Shown piece by piece: positions 1-5,158 of a stretch of 6,984 nucleotides of DNA. A program made the position numbers and the translations under genes. Source of the DNA: CAZTVF01 sp964616985 (GTDB lineage Bacteria; Planctomycetota; Phycisphaerae; SM23-33); assembly GCA_964616985.1 (NCBI GenBank), contig CAZTVF010000181.1:1-6984 (forward strand). The letters run 5' to 3'. The notes beneath the pieces were generated by a model. It was given only the letters and a program-made list of their open reading frames with translations. It was not told the DNA's origin and did no database searches. The stretch's first letter is position 1. The number at the start of each line of letters is the position of its first letter.

Positions 1-1
1 G

Positions 2-70
2 ATCGGTGGCCCCAAGGCCAACGAACTGCTCCATACGCATTACCATGCCCGCCAGCCGCGCGGCATCTAA
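2..70 (+). CDS. [FeFe]-hydrogenase catalytic subunit, C-terminal end (partial)
   Basis: The reading frame open from the left edge ends at TAA 68-70 and gives 22 residues containing GPKANELLHTHYHAR. This resembles the conserved C-terminal tail of [FeFe]-hydrogenase large subunits (HydA/HndD type), where the small-subunit-like domain ends in a 'HELLHTHY' segment. The enzyme reversibly reduces protons to H2 at the H-cluster, in the cytoplasm in NAD(P)- and ferredoxin-linked forms. The catalytic cysteine motifs would lie upstream, outside the window. The stop is only 16 nt before the ATG of the NuoE-like gene, as expected for cotranscribed subunits of one complex. The call rests on a short tail plus this neighbour, so the family is fairly secure but the subtype is not. 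Confidence 0.8.
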   Translation: MGGPKANELLHTHYHARQPRGI

Positions 71-86
71 AGTCACCGAGGTACCC

Positions 87-665
87 ATGTGCGAATTCAG
101 CGACTATCAGCACAACGTGCAGACGCAGCATAAGCTTCCCTGCAGCAAATCGCCCACGGACAATTGGCCGCAGGTGGCGGCTGCCAGCCGGGCCGCCCTG
201 ACGCCGGAGATCGCGGCGTACATCGACGTGTGTCGCGACAAGCCCCATCCCGAGAGCCATCTCATTTCGGTGCTGCACAAGGTGCAGGGGCACTTCGGCT
301 ATCTCGCCCCCCCGCAGATGGACGCGGTGGCCCAGCTGCTCCGCGTGCCGGCGGCCAAGGTGACGGGCGTGGCCACGTTCTACCACTTCTTCCGCCTGGT
401 GCCTCGCGGCAAGTTCGTCATCAACATCTGCATGGGCACGGCCTGCTATGTCCGCGGGGCCGAGAAGGTCGTCGCGCGGTTCAAGGAAGAGCTCGGCATC
501 GACTTCGGTCAGACGACCACCGACAACCTGTTCTCGCTGGAGCAGTCACGCTGCCTGGGCACCTGCGGGCTGGCCCCCGTGCTGATGATCAACGACGACG
601 TGCATGCCAAGGTCACCGCCGACCAGGTGCCCGCGCTGCTCGAAAAGTGCGCCGCCGCCAAGTAG
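87..665 (+). CDS. nuoE: NuoE/HndA-type [2Fe-2S] thioredoxin-like subunit of an NAD(P)-linked hydrogenase
   Basis: The product is 192 aa, close to the size of Complex I 24-kDa subunits and of HndA/HydC hydrogenase subunits. A helical N-terminal part (about residues 35-100, with the family-like VTGVATFYHFF at 92-102) precedes a thioredoxin-like domain. The four [2Fe-2S] ligands are visible: C115 and C120 in CMGTAC, and C156 and C160 in CLGTC. Such subunits relay electrons next to the NuoF-like flavoprotein that handles NAD(P)H. The gene follows the end of an [FeFe]-hydrogenase gene, so a hydrogenase role (HydC/HndA) is more likely than respiratory Complex I; a NuoF-like partner would be expected upstream. 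I chose ATG 87 because GAGG at 78-81 sits 5 nt before it and it clears the upstream stop. The in-frame GTG at 6 would overlap the hydrogenase gene and adds 27 unfamiliar residues. Residues 1-30 are poorly family-like. Confidence 0.93.
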   Translation: MCEFSDYQHNVQTQHKLPCSKSPTDNWPQVAAASRAALTPEIAAYIDVCRDKPHPESHLISVLHKVQGHFGYLAPPQMDAVAQLLRVPAAKVTGVATFYHFFRLVPRGKFVINICMGTACYVRGAEKVVARFKEELGIDFGQTTTDNLFSLEQSRCLGTCGLAPVLMINDDVHAKVTADQVPALLEKCAAAK

Positions 666-674
666 AGGCATAGG

Positions 675-693
675 GGAGCAGGGACCAGGGATC
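675..693 (+). repeat. Short degenerate CAGGGA direct repeat
   Basis: CAGGGACCAGGGATCAGGG holds three CAGGG units spaced 7 nt apart, starting 9 nt after the nuoE-like stop codon. It is directly visible. Its meaning is unknown; it may be the edge of a wider intergenic repeat family. Confidence 0.5.
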
Positions 694-727
694 AGGGCGC
701 AGAGGCGCTAGGGACGAAGCTGCCACC

Positions 728-1043
728 TAGGGTGGGCAGGCATGCCCACCATCCCGCCCGATTGATCCACCCGGACGATCTAAGCCTCTCTTTGCTGGCG
801 AGGTCGCGTGCGTCACGCGTGGGAACCGTCGGCGATGGTCGCGCTGAGAAGCAGCGAACAGCAGGATTTCGAACATCGAACAGCAGAACCCCGAAGGGAA
901 AGACCTGCGAGCTACCGTCTTTCACTTCGATATTCGAAATTCTTTGTTCTGCGGTTCTGCTGTTCGCTGCTTCTTCGCCCCGAGCGCTTAGACCGTCATG
1001 ATGAATGGGGCACGGTGGATGGTGGGCATGCCTGCCCACCCTA
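728..1043. repeat. Large nested inverted-repeat element (~316 bp)
   Basis: The outer arms 728-754 and 1017-1043 are perfect 27-bp inverted copies, and each arm is itself near-palindromic (core GGTGGGCAGGCATGCCCACC). Further pairs lie inside: 774-785 with 986-997 (11/12), 847-864 with 957-974 (18/18), 866-880 with 926-940 (14/15) and 898-904 with 917-923 (7/7). CGAACAGCAG also occurs twice directly (855-864, 877-886). The nesting makes one long imperfect hairpin with its apex near 910. There is no transposase and no obvious flanking target duplication. It could be a MITE-like or REP-like element, a bidirectional terminator, or a structured RNA; the sequence alone does not decide. Confidence 0.8.
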
Positions 1044-1070
1044 CAACCCGCCGCTTCGCAGCGGAACCTG

Positions 1071-1086
1071 CATGCCCTACGGCATG
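1071..1086. repeat. Small perfect hairpin
   Basis: CATGCC (1071-1076) and GGCATG (1081-1086) form a 6-bp stem with a 4-nt CTAC loop. It lies about 70 nt past the stop of the minus-strand gene. There is no T-run on either side, so it is not called a terminator. Confidence 0.4.
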
Positions 1087-1136
1087 ATTACGCGTTCGCC
1101 TGCATCCGCCTGATCTCCGCTTTCGCCACGCCCCCG

Positions 1137-1164
1137 GTCATTGGGCATTTGTCATTGGTCATTT
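1137..1164. repeat. Heptamer tandem repeat (4 units) overlapping a stop codon
   Basis: The four units are GTCATTG, GGCATTT, GTCATTG and GTCATTT; equivalently, two 14-mers that match at 13 of 14 positions. The minus-strand gene's last Lys codon (1162-1164) and its TGA stop (1159-1161) lie inside the last unit, so the repeat abuts and partly forms the end of the coding sequence. Confidence 0.7.
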
Positions 1165-1962
1165 CGCGGGCTTGCCCGCGCTCTTCCCGGCACTTTTGCC
1201 CGAGATCGCACGCACCAGGCCGACGATGCCGTGGATAATGGCGACCACCACCAGCAGGAACAGCAGCGTGCACCAGATGTAGGTCAGCAGCGGCCAGAGG
1301 TCCTGGATGGCCGATGACATCTTGGCGCTCAAGGCTCCCAGCCCCGCGATGATGCCGGCGAGGATGATCACCGCCGCCAGGGTCGCCCTCATCGGCCTGC
1401 CCGCCGGCGCCATCCTCACGGCCAGGCACAGGGCGAGGTACACGAAGAGGGGCACGTGCCAGTCAGTCCAGTTCAAGCGGCCCCACGTATTGGTGGTCCT
1501 GTGCAGCAGCGTGATCTGCCACTCCATCTGATCCCAGAACGCCTCCATCGACGTGGGCAGCACCTTGGGCAACTGTGCCGAGATGATGCGGGCGGGGTCG
1601 GCTTCGAACTTCTGGATGACCGGGTCGCCGAGGTAGTGGTGGGCCGCGACGATGGCGGCCCCGCACGCGGCGATGGCGATGATGGCGGCGATCACCGGCC
1701 CCACGAACTTGAGCTTGGGCTCGGCCTCGGTGGCGGCGCCGTCGCCCTTGCCCTCGCCGCCCTCGGGCATGATCTTCGCCCGGCGGATCTCCCCGCCCGT
1801 GATGAGGCAGCCGAAGATGTAGGCCATCTCCGAAACGATCGTGCCCGGCAGCAGGGCCCAGTGGATGACGACCGGCTTCGTCAGCCGCGTCAGCAGCGAA
1901 TAGACGGCCATGCCCAGGAAAATAATGCCCAGCAGCCAGACGGAGAATGCCGCGTAGATCAC
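1159..1962 (-). CDS. Six-helix membrane protein of unknown function
   Basis: The product is 267 aa and I do not recognise a characterised family. Hydrophobic segments lie at about residues 2-24, 34-55, 86-107, 169-185, 193-212 and 225-251, so it is almost certainly an integral inner-membrane protein. A charged, Gly-rich loop (58-85) and a soluble stretch between helices 3 and 4 (about 111-168, Trp-rich) separate them. The tail is basic (GKSAGKSAGKPAK). Helix 2 contains LPGTIVSEMAY (38-48), which resembles the 'LPGT..HExxH' helix of M50-type membrane metalloproteases but lacks both His, so no peptidase activity is claimed. I chose GTG 1962: AAGGA lies 7 nt upstream on the minus strand and a membrane helix starts at once. 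The frame stays open to 2502, but that extension (180 codons) is translated intergenic repeat. The gene is convergent with nuoE and divergent from rpsP, with no operon partner in view. Confidence 0.8.
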   Translation of the reverse strand: MIYAAFSVWLLGIIFLGMAVYSLLTRLTKPVVIHWALLPGTIVSEMAYIFGCLITGGEIRRAKIMPEGGEGKGDGAATEAEPKLKFVGPVIAAIIAIAACGAAIVAAHHYLGDPVIQKFEADPARIISAQLPKVLPTSMEAFWDQMEWQITLLHRTTNTWGRLNWTDWHVPLFVYLALCLAVRMAPAGRPMRATLAAVIILAGIIAGLGALSAKMSSAIQDLWPLLTYIWCTLLFLLVVVAIIHGIVGLVRAISGKSAGKSAGKPAK

Positions 1963-2057
1963 GGGTGATTCCTTATTAGTGCGTTTGGTGCGCTCACAGG
2001 TATATCGGAAAAGGTCCAAGCGGCGAATCAGTGAATCGTCCGCCTGCGGCGGCCGTA

Positions 2058-2326
2058 GGCAAAACGAACCCGGCAGTCGGCGTCCTCTCCGGTGCCACCC
2101 CCAAACTGGTTTGGGGGTGAGAAGGCGGCACCGACTCCACGCTCGGCCCTCGGCAAAACGAACCCGGCCGCTGCCGCGGACCGGACAACGGGCTTCCGCC
2201 GCGGCAAGCCTTCTGCAAAACGAGCCCAAGAGCGGCATGAGCCGTCTGTGGCACATGGGACCGCATTGTGCTGGGACGTCTTCGGCCGCGGCCGTCACCT
2301 CAAAAGATGTTCTGGCAAAACGAACC
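2058..2326 (+). repeat. Interspersed GGCAAAACGAACC repeat, four copies
   Basis: Copies lie at 2058-2074 and 2152-2168 (both the 17-mer GGCAAAACGAACCCGGC), at 2214-2227 (TGCAAAACGAGCCC, diverged) and at 2314-2326 (GGCAAAACGAACC). All have the same orientation, with start-to-start spacings of 94, 62 and 100 nt. The sequence between copies is not conserved by eye. The spacing is irregular and the units are short, so this is not a CRISPR array. Confidence 0.7.
2090..2133. repeat. Strong stem-loop
   Basis: CACCCCCAAAC (2096-2106) is the perfect reverse complement of GTTTGGGGGTG (2109-2119). An outer pair CGGTGCC (2090-2096) with GGCACCG (2127-2133) can close a larger stem after an internal loop. 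It lies between two copies of the GGCAAAACGAACC repeat. No T-run follows. Confidence 0.6.
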
Positions 2327-2561
2327 TGTCTGCCGGCAGGCAGGCCCAAGCTCACTGCAATTGATTGTTTCCACAGTGGGTTGCGCTGCTCCCCCTGAAG
2401 AGGAGGGTACGCACAAACGGCTCCAGAAGCGGAAAGCGAAGTCGCTGGATTTGAGAGATTGTAGCCGTTGACTAAGCAAATACACGTACGCACGTCCATC
2501 ACGCGGTCTGCATGAAGATGGGCCGTTCGTGAGCCGACGTTTGAATCTGGGAGTAAGGCTT

Positions 2562-2643
2562 TGGCGGCGGCTTGCCGTTCGGCGCTGTCAAATCCGGGTG
2601 ACGCCCTGGGGCTTCAACAGCGCCGAACGGCAAGCCGCCGCCA
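2562..2643. repeat. Perfect 27-bp inverted repeat with 28-nt loop
   Basis: The arms 2562-2588 and 2617-2643 are exact reverse complements (core CTTGCCGTTCGGCGCTGT). The core recurs with one mismatch at 6221-6238, so it belongs to a dispersed family rather than being a one-off hairpin. No coding sequence or T-run is attached. Confidence 0.8.
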
Positions 2644-2728
2644 GACGCAGTCCCATAATCCACTATGTGATCTACTAGACCCTGAAGGGCTTGCTCTCTT
2701 GCCAATTGACCACAGCGGCTCTGAGAAA

Positions 2729-2857
2729 CACAGAGGCAGGAAAAGAGGAAATCAGCATGGCCGCTTGCCGCAGTCCGCGACAGGCCCGGCGGCGCCGCCC
2801 TGGAACGCTCCGCAACCATGATGGTTTGTTTGTTTTGTTGTTCTCTGTGCCTCTGTG
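2729..2857. repeat. Inverted CACAGAGGCA pair
   Basis: CACAGAGGCA (2729-2738) is the exact reverse complement of TGCCTCTGTG (2848-2857), with 109 nt between. The surroundings are AT-richer than the genes. It looks like part of a decayed intergenic repeat; no function is apparent. Confidence 0.45.
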
Positions 2858-2943
2858 GTCATTCCTGGAAAGCCGCCGAAGAGTGCCAGAAGGTTTTGGC
2901 ACACCTCCGGCGGCGGGCGTACAAAAAATGGGGCAAAAACCCC

Positions 2944-2971
2944 TTGCAACCGGTTTACCATCCGCTAGAAT
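2944..2971 (+). promoter_or_regulatory. Likely sigma70-type promoter of the rpsP operon
   Basis: TTGCAA (2944-2949) and TAGAAT (2966-2971) are separated by 16 nt. The -10 matches the consensus at 5 of 6 positions and the -35 at 4 of 6. Transcription would start near 2978 and leave a leader of about 70 nt before the rpsP GTG. The location at the gene-proximal end of an otherwise non-coding region supports the call. Confidence 0.55.
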
Positions 2972-3047
2972 AGCCGATTCGATTGACGGCCAATGTACGT
3001 CCTGTCCCGCGCGGACCGCGTGGGCGAGCATGTTTGGAGAGTGTTTC

Positions 3048-3299
3048 GTGTCGGTAAAGCTAAGATTGAAGAGATTTGGGCGACGGCATCGCAGCTTCTT
3101 CCGCATCAGCGCGATGGAGTCTCGCAACCCTCGCGACGGTCGCGTGATCGAGGAATTGGGCTGGTATGATCCCCAGTCCAAGGACCCCAATGCTCAGCTC
3201 TCGCTGGAACGCGAGCGCATCGAGTATTGGCTGACGGTCGGCGCTCAGCCGAGCGAGACCGTTCGCGACCTGCTCAAGAAGCAGGGCATCGTCAAGTAA
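3048..3299 (+). CDS. rpsP: 30S ribosomal protein bS16
   Basis: The product is 83 aa, the usual size for bS16 (about 80-90). The N-terminal signature is plain: basic KLRLKRFGRRHRSFFRI followed by ESRNPRDGRVIEELGWYDP. bS16 binds 16S rRNA in the 5' domain and helps small-subunit assembly. I chose GTG 3048 because GGAG (3036-3039) lies 8 nt upstream and the protein then begins MSVKLRLKR, as in the family. An in-frame ATG at 3030 would add six atypical residues and has a poor ribosome binding site. It is the first gene of the rpsP-trmD-rplS cluster, 37 nt before trmD, behind the promoter at 2944-2971. Confidence 0.97.
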   Translation: MSVKLRLKRFGRRHRSFFRISAMESRNPRDGRVIEELGWYDPQSKDPNAQLSLERERIEYWLTVGAQPSETVRDLLKKQGIVK

Positions 3300-3336
3300 C
3301 GATCCCCTTGCAGGCGGCCGCCACGCCGGGAGCCCT

Positions 3337-4047
3337 ATGGGACTGCGGATCGACATACTCACGCTGTTCTGCGAGATGTTCGACGGGTTCCTGGCCACCA
3401 GCATCGTCGGCCGCGCCGTGCGGCGGGGGCTCGTCGAGATCCACCGCACCGACATCCGTGATTTCGCCACCGACGCCTACGGCTCGGTGGATGATGCACC
3501 CTTCGGCGGCGGGGTCGGCATGGTCCTGATGTGTAAGCCGATCTTCGACGCCGTGGATTTTGTCCGGACGCAGGACGCCCGCCGCGGGACGCTGGTGCTG
3601 CTGAGCCCCCAAGGCCGCCCGCTCGACCAGGAACTGGTTCGCGACCTTTCCGGCCGCGACCGCCTGATCCTGCTGGCAGGGCACTATGAAGGATTCGACG
3701 AGCGGATCCGCACGGGCTTGGCCGACATCGAGGTCAGCCTGGGCGACTTCGTCCTGTCGGGCGGCGAGATCGCCGCGATGGCCTTGACCGACGCCGTGAC
3801 CCGCCTGCTGCCCGGGGCGCTGGGCAAGGACGAGAGCGTCGAGGAAGAGTCCTTCAGTTCGGGACTGCTGGAGTATCCGCAGTACACCCGCCCGCGGGTC
3901 TTCCGCGGGATGGATGTGCCGGCGATCCTCACCAGCGGCGATCACGCCAAGATCGCCCAGTGGCGGGCCGAGCAGGCCAAGCTGCGGACGATGCAGCGGC
4001 GGCCGGACCTTTGGCAAAAGTATTCGCAGAAGCATTCGAAGAAATAG
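3337..4047 (+). CDS. trmD: tRNA (guanine-37-N1)-methyltransferase TrmD
   Basis: The product is 236 aa, a normal TrmD length. TrmD makes m1G37 in tRNAs reading CNN, UGG and related codons from S-adenosylmethionine, and so prevents +1 frameshifting; it is a homodimeric SPOUT enzyme with a trefoil knot. Visible family motifs in order: DDAPFGGGVGM (52-62), SPQGRPLDQ (90-98), GHYEGFDER (115-123), SLGDFVLSGGE (134-144), LLPGALG (157-163), GLLEYPQYTRP (176-186) and a short C-terminal helical domain. E171 aligns with E. coli Asp169, the proposed catalytic base, so a conservative Asp-to-Glu change is present. ATG 3337 has GGGAG (3328-3332) 4 nt upstream. It lies 37 nt after rpsP without an intervening rimM, and 18 nt before rplS. 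Confidence 0.97.
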   Translation: MGLRIDILTLFCEMFDGFLATSIVGRAVRRGLVEIHRTDIRDFATDAYGSVDDAPFGGGVGMVLMCKPIFDAVDFVRTQDARRGTLVLLSPQGRPLDQELVRDLSGRDRLILLAGHYEGFDERIRTGLADIEVSLGDFVLSGGEIAAMALTDAVTRLLPGALGKDESVEEESFSSGLLEYPQYTRPRVFRGMDVPAILTSGDHAKIAQWRAEQAKLRTMQRRPDLWQKYSQKHSKK

Positions 4048-4065
4048 AGATTGGAGAGACTCACC

Positions 4066-4545
4066 GTGACCATGGAATTGATGAAGAAGGCCGTGGCGTT
4101 GAACATGAAGAAGGATGTCCCCGATTTCCGCATCGGCGACACCGTAAAGGTCAACGTCCGCATCGTCGAAGGCGAGAAGGAACGCATCCAGGCCTACACG
4201 GGCGTGGTGATCTCCCGCCGCGGGTCGGGCATGAGCGAGATGTTCACCGTCCGCCGCATCGTCAACAACGAAGGCGTCGAGCGCGTGTTCCCGCTGAACA
4301 ACCCCCGCATCGCCGGCATCGAGGTTGTCCGTGGCGGTCTCGTCCGCCGCGCCAAGCTCTACTACCTCCAGGCCCGCGTCGGCAAGAGCACGCGCCTCAA
4401 GGACACCAAGGAAGGCGCTGACCGCGCTGCCGTCAGCGAGGCAGCCGCCGAGGCCGCCGCCAAGGTCGCCGCGGCCGCTGCCGCCGAGGCCGCTGCCGCC
4501 GCTCCGGCCAAGCCCGCCAAGAAGGCTGCGCCCAAGAAGAAATAA
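4066..4545 (+). CDS. rplS: 50S ribosomal protein bL19 with Ala/Lys-rich C-terminal extension
   Basis: Residues 1-115 of 159 form a standard bL19: DVPDFRIGDTVKVNVRIVEG (17-36), VVISRRGSG (47-55), EGVERVFPLNNPRI (69-82) and VRRAKLYYL (93-101). bL19 sits at the 30S-50S interface and contacts 23S and 16S rRNA. Typical bL19 ends near residue 115; here about 40 residues follow, almost all Ala, with scattered Glu and Lys and a final PAKKAAPKKK, like tails on some planctomycete and actinobacterial ribosomal proteins. I prefer GTG 4066: GGAG (4053-4056) lies 9 nt upstream. ATG 4072 is possible but 15 nt from that site, and TTG 4051 would overlap it. It is probably cotranscribed with rpsP and trmD. Confidence 0.95.
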   Translation: MTMELMKKAVALNMKKDVPDFRIGDTVKVNVRIVEGEKERIQAYTGVVISRRGSGMSEMFTVRRIVNNEGVERVFPLNNPRIAGIEVVRGGLVRRAKLYYLQARVGKSTRLKDTKEGADRAAVSEAAAEAAAKVAAAAAAEAAAAAPAKPAKKAAPKKK

Positions 4546-4552
4546 CCCATCG

Positions 4553-4627
4553 CATGCCGGGGCGCCGCGGGCGACTGTTTGCCGCGGCCGGCGGCGGCCA
4601 CGCAGGCCGTTGCCCCGTTCCGGCATG
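4553..4627 (+). repeat. Inverted pair in the rplS-yraN gap
   Basis: CATGCCGG (4553-4560) pairs with CCGGCATG (4620-4627), and GGGGC (4559-4563) can pair instead with GCCCC (4612-4616). The GC-rich spacer may fold further. It could slow or partly end transcription after rplS, but no T-run is present. The right arm ends shortly before the yraN ribosome binding site (AGAGGG, 4631-4636). Confidence 0.4.
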
Positions 4628-4643
4628 GCAAGAGGGATGAACC

Positions 4644-5087
4644 ATGTGGCCCTTCTCCCGTCTGCGACCCCGAGCTTCCAAGCGGGCCGACGCGGGAGAG
4701 GGGCCTTCTATTTCCGGAGATCTGGGCCGCGCGGGGGAAGAACTCGCCCGCAAGTGCCTCCGCAAGATCGGCATGAAGATCCTCGCGGTGAACTACCGCT
4801 GCCCGCAGGGCGAATCCGACCTCATCGCCCTCGACGCCTCCACGCGCAAGACCCACGGGGCCGAGACCATCGTCTTCGTCGAGGTCAAGACCCGCACCAG
4901 CGACCGCTACACCGACCCCGAATCCGCCGTCAACGCCGACAAACGCCGCCGCATGAAGCGCATCGTCGACTACTACCTCTCGACCCACCGGGCCGAGGGC
5001 TTCAACATCCGCTTCGACATCGTTTCCATCGTCCACCGCCCCGGCGAAAAGCCCCACATCAAACACATCCCCGCCGCGTTTGAGTGA
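4644..5087 (+). CDS. yraN: YraN/UPF0102 family nuclease-like protein
   Basis: The product is 147 aa, slightly longer than typical YraN (about 115-130) because of a basic N-terminal stretch (1-25). The family pattern is clear: GRAGEELARKCLRKIGMKIL (28-47), NYRCPQGESDLIALD (50-64) and VFVEVKTRT (77-85). D59, E80 and K82 fit the PD-(D/E)XK nuclease-like core (D...ExK); position 58 is Ser where Ile is usual in GEIDLI. Biochemical function is not established, although the fold suggests DNA processing. ATG 4644 has AGAGGG (4631-4636) 7 nt upstream. yraN commonly follows the trmD-rplS-rnhB cluster; here rnhB is absent and a 98-nt GC-rich gap separates it from rplS. Confidence 0.92.
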   Translation: MWPFSRLRPRASKRADAGEGPSISGDLGRAGEELARKCLRKIGMKILAVNYRCPQGESDLIALDASTRKTHGAETIVFVEVKTRTSDRYTDPESAVNADKRRRMKRIVDYYLSTHRAEGFNIRFDIVSIVHRPGEKPHIKHIPAAFE

Positions 5088-5102
5088 GTGGCATCACAAT
5101 CC

Positions 5103-5131
5103 TTGAGACACATTTCCATGTTCGGTATGCT
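5103..5131 (+). promoter_or_regulatory. Likely promoter of the CsgG/LpoB-like gene
   Basis: TTGAGA (5103-5108) and TATGCT (5126-5131) are spaced 17 nt apart, matching consensus at 5/6 and 4/6. Transcription would start near 5138, giving a leader of about 20 nt that still contains the AAAGG ribosome binding site (5147-5151). This suggests the downstream gene is at least partly independent of the rplS-yraN transcript. Confidence 0.5.
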
Positions 5132-5158
5132 GACGTGCCTGAACTGAAAGGCTCGCAT

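Larger units (their letters stand above)
666..1158. other. Convergent intergenic region, repeat-rich, no gene
   Basis: This stretch lies between the 3' ends of the nuoE-like gene and the minus-strand membrane protein gene. Open frames here are short, lack family resemblance and arise from inverted repeats, so I call no gene. It starts with a degenerate direct repeat (CAGGGACCAGGGATCAGGG, 675-693), then holds the large inverted repeat at 728-1043, a small hairpin at 1071-1086 (CATGCC, loop CTAC, GGCATG) and most of a heptamer tandem repeat. No hairpin is followed by a clear T-run, so no classical intrinsic terminator is called. The structured DNA could still end transcription from both sides. 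Confidence 0.7.
1963..3047. other. Long divergent intergenic region, no gene supported
   Basis: About 1.1 kb separates the GTG of the minus-strand membrane protein from the GTG of rpsP. Several open frames cross it on both strands, but they have low-complexity Arg/Pro-rich products, overlap repeats and lack convincing starts. It holds four GGCAAAACGAACC-type repeats (2058-2326), a strong hairpin at 2090-2133, a perfect 27-bp inverted repeat at 2562-2643, an inverted CACAGAGGCA pair (2729-2857) and the likely rpsP promoter at 2944-2971. Positions 2344-2560 show nothing I can assign. No convincing promoter for the minus-strand gene is visible; a TATACC on that strand at 2000-2005 lacks a good -35. 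Confidence 0.6.

Noticed and set aside
6..86. GTG start at 6 for the nuoE-like gene
   Set aside because: It would overlap the hydrogenase C-terminus, has no ribosome binding site in view and adds residues unlike the family. ATG 87 has GAGG at the right distance.
692..1113. Small genes in the 666-1158 region
   Set aside because: The open frames on both strands are by-products of the inverted repeat and lack ribosome binding sites and family resemblance.
2058..2326. CRISPR array
   Set aside because: The shared unit is only 13-17 nt, one copy is diverged, spacings vary from 62 to 100 nt, and no cas genes are present.
1963..2502. N-terminal extension of the minus-strand membrane protein to an ATG at 2502
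   Set aside because: The 180 added residues translate the GGCAAAACGAACC repeats and the 2090-2133 hairpin region and have no domain character. GTG 1962 has a good AAGGA site and starts directly on a membrane helix.
3292..4626. Long minus-strand open frame opposite trmD and rplS
   Set aside because: It is a GC-rich antisense shadow. The plus strand encodes unmistakable TrmD and bL19 with ribosome binding sites.
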